From: Dromaius novaehollandiae
Taxonomy: Eukaryota > Chordata > Aves > Casuariiformes > Dromaiidae
Direction: 5' to 3'
DNA: 64,000 nt
NCBI RefSeq assembly: GCF_036370855.1
Contig: NC_088099.1
Coordinates: 149,935,517 to 149,999,516, forward strand
This document shows positions 40,701-52,700 of this stretch, in pieces. How positions within the stretch are numbered: position 1 is the first letter of the stretch; the number at the start of each line of letters is the position of its first letter. The notes beneath the pieces are model-generated. The model was given only the letters and a program-made list of their open reading frames with translations, made no database searches and had not been told where the DNA came from. The translations under genes were made by a program, and so were the position numbers.

Positions 40701-43700
40701 TCTTACCCCTATGTACTGGAACACATTGCAACAGGAACCCGGCTGCCCTCTGGCACTGACTTCAGAGTAAGGAAAATGAATAAACAATGGGGAAATAATG
40801 AGGAGAAAATAAGTGTGCTTGAAAAGATTTCTAGCTAATAAGTAACAGAGCCAAATTTTACTTGCCTTATTAATATGAACAGGCATATCAACCCTAGTGA
40901 AACTGTTTAGAAAGGATAAATGCTTTGCTTTTTTAACCTTAACATGTAGATTTTTATCTCTTAGGTTTGTAATAGTTTATTGGAGAAGTGCGCTCAGCTA
41001 CAATAGTAACTAATGCAACCAGGTTTGGGGCCTCACCCTGGTGGCTCCCATCTTGGGAAAATGTGAAGGATCAGTCCCATGCATACAGACCCTTTCACCA
41101 GATCGTGGGCAAGCCAGATTCTTCATACTGGGTCACACCATAATGCTGTTTTTCAGTGACTTGGGCCATTTGATTGCTGCGGGTGCAGGTGGAGGCACAG
41201 GATGGCCGTTTCCCAAGTGTGCTGGTTTTCCCTCGGGCACCCGAAGCAGCAAGCCTGCTGCCGGGAGTGGGCATGGGAACCCAGGAGCAGGCACAGCACT
41301 GGCCGCACTGCAGTCCTGCAGCTCCTCACCAGGCTCAGCATCAAACACGCAACGTTTGATGCCCATGGCAGAAGAGAGACCACCAGTGCTTTTAATGTGG
41401 AAGGTTCTGGCACCATGACCGATGGGTGGTCAAGGAGTTTGGGGGAGCTAAATACATGAGCCTCATTCAGATTAGTAATCTTACATATAAGATTACAGCA
41501 TAAATAACAACTATTCTTTCAAATAGTTAAACTTTGGCTTCTCATAAACGCCACCATTAGCAATCTGCTGTATATGTGTCTTCAGATTATTATAACATTA
41601 TAGAAAGCAAAATCTTCTACAGAGTTTCTCCTGCTAGCTGATTGACCTTAGATAGGATTTTTAAAGCGGCTTAGCATGGACCAAACTATTATCATTGATA
41701 TAAAGAGAATTTTACAACATGCGTAGACTAATATTGCTTAGTAATCGTCTCTCAATATGAATTTCTAACTGAAAATGACCTTTCTGCAAATCTGAATGAA
41801 CCTGGGAAAACATCTCTGCCTTTGCCAGTCAATCTATTGATTTTTACTTCTTACAAAGGAATACTCTAAATACTTCATTTCTGGTCAATTCAACTTGATC
41901 AAGAATATTTTCTTTAGAACATGAAATGAAACATTATGAACTGGTTAAATAAAACATAAAATTGCATTCTCCTATCAGAACATGGCTTCATAAAACGTAA
42001 TTTAGGCTCATTCTTCCTTATGGGATGAGCTCCCTGGCTGATTATCTCTCTCCCACCATGCAGACTTCTAGTGCCATGTCATAAGAGTTTAGTGAATCTT
42101 ATTCAGTCAATTTTGAGGGTGTAAGTCCTGCTTATCCAGAAAATGTGACCCATGGAAATGAATGGGTGATCTGGCTTTCAAACTCTGCAAAGAATTGCAA
42201 TAAACTGTGTGAAAACCATGGAGCTGAACACTGAGAACTCTAAATGAAGTGTTCAAAATCATTTGAAAAGCAGGAATGAAAACAGTTTTAGGAATGTCTG
42301 CATCTTTTATCACAATAAAAGGTATGAAAACACTACCCTTCATCATGCTGCAAATAAGCTTGGGGGGGGGGAGAGGAAGGAATTTTGTTTTTCATGAAAA
42401 AAATAAATATTAAACTTTCCTGAGTTGAGAGACAAACAGATAAACTGTGGAATGTTGGACCTTTCCGTACAACACTAGCTCCAGAGGTCGCTCAGCTCCA
42501 GCTTCAACCATTAATTTTAATAGAAGAGTAAACAAGCATGTGATGGTGCTGTGAAGTTTGAAGAATTTTGATTTTTAAAGATACAAGAATTCCAAACTGT
42601 AGCTACCCCGACTTTAATTTTGGACTAGGAGGTGTAAAAACAATCCGCTTTTTAAATTTTCTTACTTATTACACATGGATGTTAAAGGACAACAGTTTGG
42701 GATTAGTGAGCTATTTACTCTACTCTTCTCTCTGTTATAGAAAAAAATTAACTGAAGCTAACTTCTGTCCGGTAACGGACTGGCTCCTTCTCTACTCAAG
42801 AGGTTAGTCATCCTAGAATAAAGTCTTCAGTACATCTTAGCAAATAGTTATTATTCAGAGGAGAAACAAACATCTGAAAAATAGCTTTGCAAATGGAGAA
42901 AGAGGGAACGGGAAAAACAAAGTAACTAAATTACGAAAGCATTTTGGAATACTCTAATTTACAAAGAATGAACTTTTCTCACCTCAAGAATAGGTCTCAT
43001 TATTTCTGCTGTAGTACCTCCTTGTTTTTCACAAAACTTATAGAACGCCTCCAGATAAGACTACATGAAAGAAGAAAAGAAATATTTTAAATGCTACGCA
43101 AGACCTGGTCTAGCACAGCACTTAGTCATGAACTCCATTTTTAAATGCTTCCACTAATGGTGATAACTCTAGCTATGAATTTAAATTCAAATATGTGCTT
43201 AATAATGTGCTTTGCTGGATCGAAGGTTGGAATATTAAAATGTAAATGTCTTGTTCTTATAAAATGGGTAACATCTAAAGGGTAAATATTCTGCTTTCTT
43301 TGCTCTCTAAAGAGGGAACCGCTTTAGCTCCATTGGGTTGCTGCTGCATAAGCAGACGGCTGAAGGAAATTGCATCGTGGTGTGGAGGAGGGGATTTGGG
43401 TACGCCACAGCTGTTGGGCCAGCACTACGAAGCTACACAAACTAATCCCTACTGCTCTGCCCTTCAAAACCCTGGATTAGGTCAGAACAGCACACAAAGC
43501 TCCTGTAGCATCGGTCTGCAGAGCCTTCTGCCCTGGCCAGGGCTCTGCCCTTCGCACCCCTTCAATATACCTGTTCAGGGAGGACCCCGCAGTCTCAGAA
43601 ATGCCTGTGCTGCAAGCTCCCCCCGCTGCCTCCCTCCCACAAGCCACTGTCTTAGGAAACATTTACATTATCAAAACACATTTGTGTTCACACAAGCTTA

Positions 43701-46700
43701 TTAAAAGAAGCTCTCACTAACTATGCAATTAGGGAAATCTTAAATAGAAACATCGCAATGGGAATCTGCTGCACGGGATTTTGTGTTAGGTTCTGGATCG
43801 TGTTATCTGATAGTAGGGCTGAAATATAGTTGATCACATTGGCCACTGATGCTAAATTGAAGCAGAGGAGGAAGGAAATGTAAATAATTTAAAAGTGTTT
43901 GCAAAATGATCCCCCTGATACTTTGAAGAGTGAGGAGAAAAAGTTAAAAATGAAATTTAGTAAGTGTAAATGTGAAGTCATCCACATACGATATAAAAAT
44001 CAAAGTTGCATGTTATAAAATGGAAACAAGCGGCAGGTTTATTAGTAATGTGGGAGAATTAGAAGACTTGGGCATAACTGATGTTATGAATGACAGGAAG
44101 TAGCAGAATATTTAAGAAGCAAATATTGTCTTGGGAATTTATAAACATCACTTGTAAAACCAAGGGAAGAATTTTTGTCTTTCACCCTGGTGCTGATCAG
44201 ATCACTATAAGAACACTGCCTGCAGGCTGGGGCATCCACTGTGAAAGAAATGCAACAAAGAGTTTGGAGAGAATGTGCTGGGAGGAAACATTAAGAGAAT
44301 AAAATACGTATTGCCTTGAAAGAGCCCATGATAAGAGTATTGACCTGTGTCCTAATATTTGTAAAGTACTTCGAAACTGCAAGACACATATTAGGTTCAT
44401 ATTCTACTGTGCTGTAGCAATGCTACAGATAAGGGAAAAAAAGAATGAGAATGGAAGTGAAACAAAACCCTTAATTAAAAAATGCCATCTAGACTCAAAG
44501 TAATTAGTGCTTTTCAAATCACATCTACCTTTTGTAAATAAAAATACATTTTAGTCAAAAGCCTGCTTAGGATCACTTAGGAGCTAACAGTTTTATGGCA
44601 TTTTGTGGGTAACTGAGTTATTCATAAGCAAATGGATTTGGATATCAGCCTGGCATGTAAAACGTTTTCATTAATGAGATATTAAATTAGAATTTGGAGG
44701 CAGATCTAGATTTTGGAAATTATCCAAACAGTGGAGTAGAACTCAAGGGAGCTGGATTTGATTCCTGGACTTGTCATCAGCCAGGTGACCTTAGACAATG
44801 CACTTCATCTCACCAAGCTTCTGTTTCCCTATTCATAAAACAGGGATAATGATGCTGACCTCCTTTCCTAAGGCACTTTGGAAAGCTCAAGTATTATTGT
44901 TACATTGCAAGCACTTGCCTTATACAGTTTGTTGCGCATTATTTCAACGTTCATTTCATCCAGGTCATTTTCAGACAGGCAGTCTTGAAAGAAAGCAGCT
45001 GAAAGCAGAATTTGTTATATTACAGTATAAATCTACATGCTGATATTATGCATCTCTTACCTGTAGCCATTCACCAGTGTGTGACCAAGGATGTGAGTTT
45101 CTGTTGTAGAAGAAAGTGACATAACAGCGAGGAAGAGAAATCCTCTTCATCTTCCCCTTATCCTGCTCTCTCCTTCGGTTAATGAGAATCTGCTGTGAGG
45201 GGACTCAATCAATGCAGCAGCCAGAGTCCACGTCTCCAGAGGGCATTGGATAGGAAATGCTAACGACGGTCCTAATCTTCTCTGAAGTGTGTGTTTTGGG
45301 CATTAGTGAGATTTTCCAGCGAGGAACATGAAAAGTAATTTTTGTCTTAAATCATACAGGTATTCTGCAATTTTTAAGGAGAATCCTCTGTCCTAGTTTA
45401 CCTCTTTCTCTTTGAGCATGTTTGTAAATTGGGGAAAGGTGATAGGATGCAACTAGTAGAGGGCACAAGCTTTGACCTTGACCATCTGTGCTTCTAGCTC
45501 CTCTACAAAGCTGGCTAAAGAGCAGGCTTTTGAACAGGAAGGCAGGGGATGAAGTTCATTTGTGCAGTTGGACCTCTTAAAATACTATATTCTTAACTAA
45601 CAAAGCTATGCCAATCCCTCACTGTTTGTTTTTGTTATAAGCTATATCAGCATCATAAGGACTTAATAAATGCCTTATTGGGGCAGACCAAGCTACAGCA
45701 GAGAATATTGTCTCAGACAGTAGCAACAGGAGATACTATTTAGAGAAAGCATGCAAGCCTAGCTGTGTTTTGTGGTCTGTTCCCTTTGTACTCTCCCAGC
45801 ATCCACAGTTTTTCTATTAAGAATATTAGATGGCATAGCCCTGACAGTTCCCTTTAGTATCTGTTTATAGATCCACTGGCTACGGATTTGTATCATCTTT
45901 TATATAATAGATGATTTTTTTTTCAAAAAAAGATGATACTCTCTGCCTTTACCAACATCTGTAGCAACAAATTCCAGAAATTTACTACCACCTGTGTAAA
46001 ACAGCATATTCTTTTACGTATTTTGAAACTAGTTTTCTGCTGGGATGTGGTCTCCTAAGGTAGACCAAAAGCAACAGTTCTCCATTCATTTTATCTGCCA
46101 CCTTCATGACTTTGCAAACCTTGGTCATGTCTCCTCAGCCTTGTCCTTTCCAAACTGAAGAGTCCAGTCTTTTTAGTCTTTCCTCATAAGGCAGCTCCAT
46201 CCCCATGATCATTTTAGTTGCCCTGCTCTGTACCATTTCTAATTTCACTTCATCCTTGAGCAGCAGAACCTAAAACCACATGCAGTATTCGATATGTGGA
46301 CACACCACGGTTTCATATATGGTCAAATGACACTTTCCATCTTGTCCTCAGTACCCTTCCTGGCAATGCCCTACATTTTTTCAGTTTTTGTTTGTTTGTT
46401 TTGGCTGTCGCTGCACATTGAGCACAATTTCATCCAGGATGATCCTAACCCTCGCTTTGTTTTGCCTTCAGATTTCATCTTTCAGGATAGGGGAATTATC
46501 TCTATCTATGTTTGAATCCACATCCAGATCCCAAGAGATGGATTCTAGGTTCTACCACAACATTTAATATTTATTACTAACTATGTGCTTCTTGATCCTT
46601 AGTGAGGATATGTAAGATTGGATCTTGCATTTTTTTATAGATGCAGACGTTGAAATAAAAATACAGATATTCTAAGTCAATGGTTACTTTTGCCATAAAA

Positions 46701-49700
46701 AATATCCATGCACTTCTTGAGAGCAGCATGTTTTCCTCTATGTCTAGCTACCCAAGTTTGATACAGAATCTGTTAATAAATGTTATTAGAAAATGTCCTG
46801 AACACCACTTCAGAAGTGCTTGATCCACAGTTTATCAGGCAATTATTCATAGGTTTTTGTGTTACCAACACACAGCATATCCAGTGGAGAACATGCTACT
46901 TGATCTCAGATATTTGTAAGAAAACATAAAGACGAGTTTCAAGAATCAAGTAAGAAATAATTTAATGCTCCTACCTAATGGTGTGTCAACCAAAATTGCA
47001 TTGAACAGCTCAGTGGGGTTTGTGGCAATGCTGACTGCTTCCATTTGCTCAAAACTTCCCAGCGGATGGCACTTGGGAACAAGTTCAGCTATGGGCCGCT
47101 GATGTAATGTGCCAGTTATTAAAAGAATTACATTGTCAATCATGTAGCTGTATCTGTATTTGAAAGAAAATGTAAAAGAAATGAACCTTATTTTTATAAT
47201 GGATTTTGCTTTGAAAGAATATAAAAAACATATTTTTGAAAATGAGTAATAAGCCTACGGTCAGAAATGACCAAAGTATTTGCAGGTTTGTCAGTTCTCT
47301 GTATCAATCCCATTTATCAAAAAAGAATGAAGGTTTTTAAATAACAAGTAGGTAACATATTGTTAATTTTAAACCACATGATCAGTCTGGGAGAGGGACA
47401 CTTTTAAGGACGAGGAAGCTGAAACATGAATATAATAAGCACATAGCTGTAAAATGCAGCATTGATATAGTAAGTGGCAATGAGTGGTATCAAAATGTAA
47501 ATCACCTGAGCTTCTAGTTTGGGAATGTTGTTATTTCATACAGACCACCTGTACAGAGGAGACGTGCACAGCAACCTAGACACTAAAAATGTGGTGCTCA
47601 TGCAGATGGGCCAAACTTCTGCTTTTCTTCTCAGTCAGCTTTAGATACCCTCCCATGAGAGAACTGCAAACAGATCCTCACAGATTTCTTTTTTATTACT
47701 GTAGTAATAGTTTTCCATCAGCTTCTTATTAGTTTTACCGTCAGAGAGACTGATCAGAGTTTTGTCAGTAAGTCAGAAATGGAAATGTGAAATCCATTCC
47801 CTTGGGACACTTCTAATACGGATGCAAATCTCCAGCTTGTGTCTTTGATTCAGGACACAGCTGGAGAGGCATACAGACTAATAAGATTTCTCACACAAAA
47901 TTTGAAAGGCTGAAATGCAGTTATGTAGTTATAAGGAGATATGTAGTGATGCAGTAATTGTGTTAAATATCTTAACCAAGTGCCTCCGTTCTTACAAAAG
48001 AGCAAGGTGCAGAGTGTTTACACACATTTGTACATGTGCTTATCAATCAGTATGAAAAAAAGCTGCCATAATTTTCATATTTTCACTTTCATTTCTCTGA
48101 AGCAAAACATAAACATGTCTGCCTACAGGTCTTAGTTGTCCGAGGGCAGACTTCAAGATCTTGGTGATATATTAGCCTAAAAACTAGTCAGGCACACATG
48201 ACTAAAAAGTAAGATTAATGATAGTTTATTTTGCCATTAAGAAAAAAATAGTTTCTGAAAGTAATCTGGAAAGTCTAGTAATCTAGTTATAATATATTAT
48301 AAGGATACATCAAGGGTAGTAAGCAGTTCAGTAAAGTATCCTGCTGACATTTCAGGTTTCCATGTTGTTAGACTGTTATAAGGCAGATCCCTGTTCTCAT
48401 TAATATATTGTTGAAGTCATTTATTTACCAATTTTATCCATTTATATCTGTATGGAGAGCAGATATTTCTGTTCTTCTCACATAAAACAGCACTTGTGGT
48501 TTTAAACACAGCTACCTGGATCTAAGTATCTTGATAGACACAACATAAAGTTGTTCCACTTTTTAATGTTCAAATGGTATGAAGAGTATGGTAGGTATAT
48601 GATGTGTTATCTTTCCTCCACCTGCCTTTCACCCTCCCAAATTTAATTTTTGCAAGTTCTCTGACAATATATTTGAAAATTTTAACTGTTTTTCTCAACC
48701 TATACCACTACTTCTGCCCCCTCACACAGAGAAATTCTGCTTTTCTTGTGTTCTTTAAAATAGTTGCAAAGATAACAGCTTTCATATATATTTTCAGAAC
48801 ATATATTAGTAAATAAGTCATGTAAATATTACAGTATCAAAGAAATTTCACTATTTGTGAAACTTAATACAAATTCCAGTAAGTCACATTTACCTTGTTT
48901 TAACCCCTTGTAGGTGTGCTTTTGCTTTGAGTCTGTAATACCAGCCAGGCGGTAACATTACTTACGTGATAAAATTCAGAAACGTGGCAAGTGGCTCAAA
49001 AGCATGGTTTCTAAAGTAATGAAATTCTGTGAGCAGTTTAGCTTTCAGTTTATCATCAATGGTGGAAATCGTGAGAGGGCCGGTTTCATTAGCCAAGAAG
49101 TTGCCATAGTCTGTAGTCTGCAGATGTAACTTCAGGTCTAGAATTGGATTCGGGGAAGATCACGAGAATAAACCATCATTATATTATCTCCAAAGCAAAT
49201 AAAATGACATTTCAAATGTTCATTTTTAACATTATATTTTTGTATTAAAGGCCTGATCATACTTTAGTGAAAAGTTTTTGTCATGGATTTAACACAGACC
49301 TAATGCATACTTACTGCAAATTCGTGTTGCCTTTTCTACCAGTAAGACGTGGTGGATACCACAGGGAAGGACGAACAGCTTACCCCTTTGTCAGATGCTT
49401 TGCTGGCACCTTTAATTTCCAGTCAGTCACACCAGGCACAGTGTTAATTACTGCTGTCCCCAGCCCCTTCCCAGACGGGTTTGTTCGATGTTTTGATTTC
49501 ACTGATTTATTCCGGGCACCGTTACTGCATCATTATAATCTGTGCCAGTTGTTTTGCATCACACTCCTATGGACTGTTATGTATCAATAAGTATTATCCT
49601 GTAACTTTATTAAGTGTTAAATTTTCATGTGAAACGTTTAAATCTCATGTAAGACTGTAATGTTATCAAGCTACCTGAAAAAAAGAGAGCACACATCTTG

Positions 49701-52700
49701 CCTGGCTCAGATTCAGGGCTCCAAATGAGCTCTGCAGTGGAGGGCATGAAAGGGCACCATTACACTCTCCTAACATTTCTGTTTTGCCTTTGTCTAATTT
49801 ATGGTTGCTATTAGCAGATCCTAAGAAGCTGTTCCAGAAACTTGGGTTATCATGACACATTCTGTCTGTGCTCCCAGCACTGGTAACTGGAGAAAAAATG
49901 AGTTGATAAGACAAGGTCAGGACAAGCTTTTGGAATATCAAAGAATTCCTTTGATAAACTTCCTCTGCCAGTCGTTTTCCACCATGAGGCAAAAGTAAAG
50001 ATTGCAATCAACTCTTAGTGTTCGAAGCAGTTCAGCATTTCCTTTTAAAAAGCCACTGCTATATTGCAGAATTATATTCAAAAGCTATATTAAAACTATT
50101 GTAAATTATAGATTGGGATAATGTTATAAGGGTTTGGCATTCATAATGATTATATTTTCAAATAAAATCTGAAGTGATATTTAGCGAAAAGAATAATAAC
50201 ACTCCCACCAGCTGAAATAAGGGCATGTCTGCAAGAGAAGGAAGTTAATGTGCAGGTAGCAAGGGATGCATTTATTGGCGTGGTAGCTAGTCTTCACTAA
50301 TTCCCCATGTGGCTGCTTTCGTAGTATGCAATAAAGTTGCCTATATTGAGACTTAATGCAGAGAGACTAGTACACTGCAGATTCAAAATCTTAGGACTCT
50401 AACTTATTTAGATAGACAAATCCTAGAATCTTATATGCAGGTCGGCTGCCACTTGAGCTATTTTCAGTGATTACATCAACACAGGCTTTTGGATGGGACA
50501 GCCTAGCACTCGGGAACTGTTAGGATTTCTCTAGATCTCCCTGTAATAGATGAATGCAATCAGTGTAAACTAGTTGCTTCTGAAAATTATATAGGTCCTT
50601 ATCACAAAACTGTTGACAAAACAGCCAGGATACAGGTTGATGTCCTTTCAAAGGTTAGAGATAGATACTAGGAAACAATCATGGTTTCAGTACAGGCTCT
50701 TTTCAGAAAGAAGAAAGAGAATCCAAATATGAAAAAGGAAAACCACTTAAGAAAGAGAGAAAGAAAAGAAAGGTGAATCAAATAAAAATACAAAATTATG
50801 CCTAGAAACAAGTCTAAATGTGCAAATGTGTTTCTAAAAAACTCACTAATATTTTTGTATCACTTCTACATTTCCTGTGAAAAGTGATCATTTTTACTTT
50901 CTCTTTTCATTGCAAGGAAAGTAAGAAAATTTGACATATGGTGGGATTAGAGTATACTACCTCCTCACATGCAGGGGGCTGGAATTCCAGCTTTGCTCTG
51001 TCTCTTTTCAAATGAGCCACCGATACCTCCTCAGAGTCACACTTTGTAAATGCACTACTGATATAGTGGTTTTTCAGTAGCTAAAGCAGATTGCAAAACC
51101 CAAATATCACCTGCAAGTATTGACCATTCTGAAGTGTGTTTAACACCGCTGGTGAGATCAACGGAAAACCAAAACAACTGATGGAGAGCAGTCTGTCTCT
51201 GACAAGACTGTGCTATTTGCCTCACTCTCTCATTGACTGAGTTTGGCATGGCTTCAGAACCCATGCCAAAATATAAGGCATGAAAAATATTAGCCATAAT
51301 ACATGAAATAGCCCTGCCTAGCTCTTAAAAGCCATGGAGGAAATACTGTACCCATGAATAATGGATTAATGACCCTGCCACTTCCCTGGCCTGCTTTAGA
51401 GAGGTATTTCTACTAAAGACTTTAAAAAATGCCAGCATGGATAGTGTAAGAAACAGTATTCAACCCTATCTTATGGGCAAAACAATTGAGAAAATAGTAA
51501 TCAGCAAACTCCAAATGCATATGACATCAATCAAAAATGTCACAGTCAGAGTTCAAACCAGAGTGCAGCTCAGAGGCTGCTCTACCAGTATTAAATTATA
51601 GTCTTCTTATGGCAGTTGGCATAAATAAGATCATATTTCTGGAGACTTTAACACAGTAGGACACATGTACTAGTAACATGACTTAGTGACCTGGCAAGAG
51701 TAGATGGCTGAGCATTACAGGGGCTTCAGACATTCCTGTTCAGCAAAACTTTTTAGTGATGGTAGCTGCTCCCTTATCTCCAGGGTGTCCTGGAGACCTA
51801 TACAAGGCCCTGTGCTTTTCAGTATGTACACAGAATGCCTAGGAAAGAAAGTTCTTGTATTTCAGCTGTCAATATTATTGTCATCCATCTCCATCATGCA
51901 TTTCCTCATGCAATCATATGTAGGAAAATCATATGTAGGAAATTTATGACTTTAAATCATGTGATTTTACTCACAATTAAAACAGCAGCATGTCTAAAGG
52001 AAATTAACTCTCAAGTAGAGAGAGGCTAGTTTAAGATGAATGTAGCTACGACATGAATAATATTGATCAGAAAGAAAAAATACTGCAAGAAGTTGAGCAA
52101 AGTGTTAATCTGGTCTCCCATGGAGAGCAAATGATCCTTCCGCATCAAAGGTGTGCAAAAACCTGGGATCTTGTCTGGCTTCTCACTTGGATAACCACCT
52201 AGCATCAGTTTTCACCCAGCCACCGTGTGCTGGCGCGTTCTGGGAATGGCAATGTACGTGACTGTATCTCAGTGATGCTGGCGCGAGCAGAGCTGGGCTG
52301 CTAACCCTCCTGTGACTTGCTCTCCCTCCTGGTAGGAGCAGTGCTCCTTCCCTCGCCCAAGGAAGCAAGGAAATAAGAAAGCACTGAGCGTGAACCCCTG
52401 CCATACTCTGCTCCAAAATACTGTCAGCAGGCTGCTTCTGGGGACCCCTTCCTCCGCAAACAGAGATTGCCATAGGGCCAGACCGATAGCATGCCAGATT
52501 GCAGAGGCTCCAGCCAGTGCTGCAGCCCACAGGGGAGCTCCACAGAAATAATAATAATTTAAACAAGCCCCGAAGGATGTCTAAATTAAGGCCTCTTCTC
52601 CTGTGTGGCCCAGAATTGAGAGGACACGATGGTATGTTAAGCTGGTTAGCATCCTCCTTTTTTTCTTTCCCTCTCACTGCTATACTTACCCTGCGATTAT

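Larger units (their letters stand above)
43061..44918 (-). other. ATP6V0D2: ATP6V0D2 intron 4 (GC-AG type)
   Basis: GCAAGT to ATGTAG intron of 1.9 kb. It contains a MIR relic starting about a dozen bases from the donor, a CR1 remnant at about 43790-44330 and a GC-rich patch at about 43300-43650. All lie between conserved exons. Confidence 0.9.
44999..46974 (-). other. ATP6V0D2: ATP6V0D2 intron 3
   Basis: GTAGGA to TTTCAG intron of about 2 kb. Roughly 800 bases are an old CR1-type LINE 3' region in the same orientation as the gene. Confidence 0.9.

Noticed and set aside
41030-41460. GC-richer patch in intron 5 with several 61-125-codon frames
   Set aside because: Frames occur on both strands at once and none matches a known protein. 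It lies inside an intron of a conserved gene.
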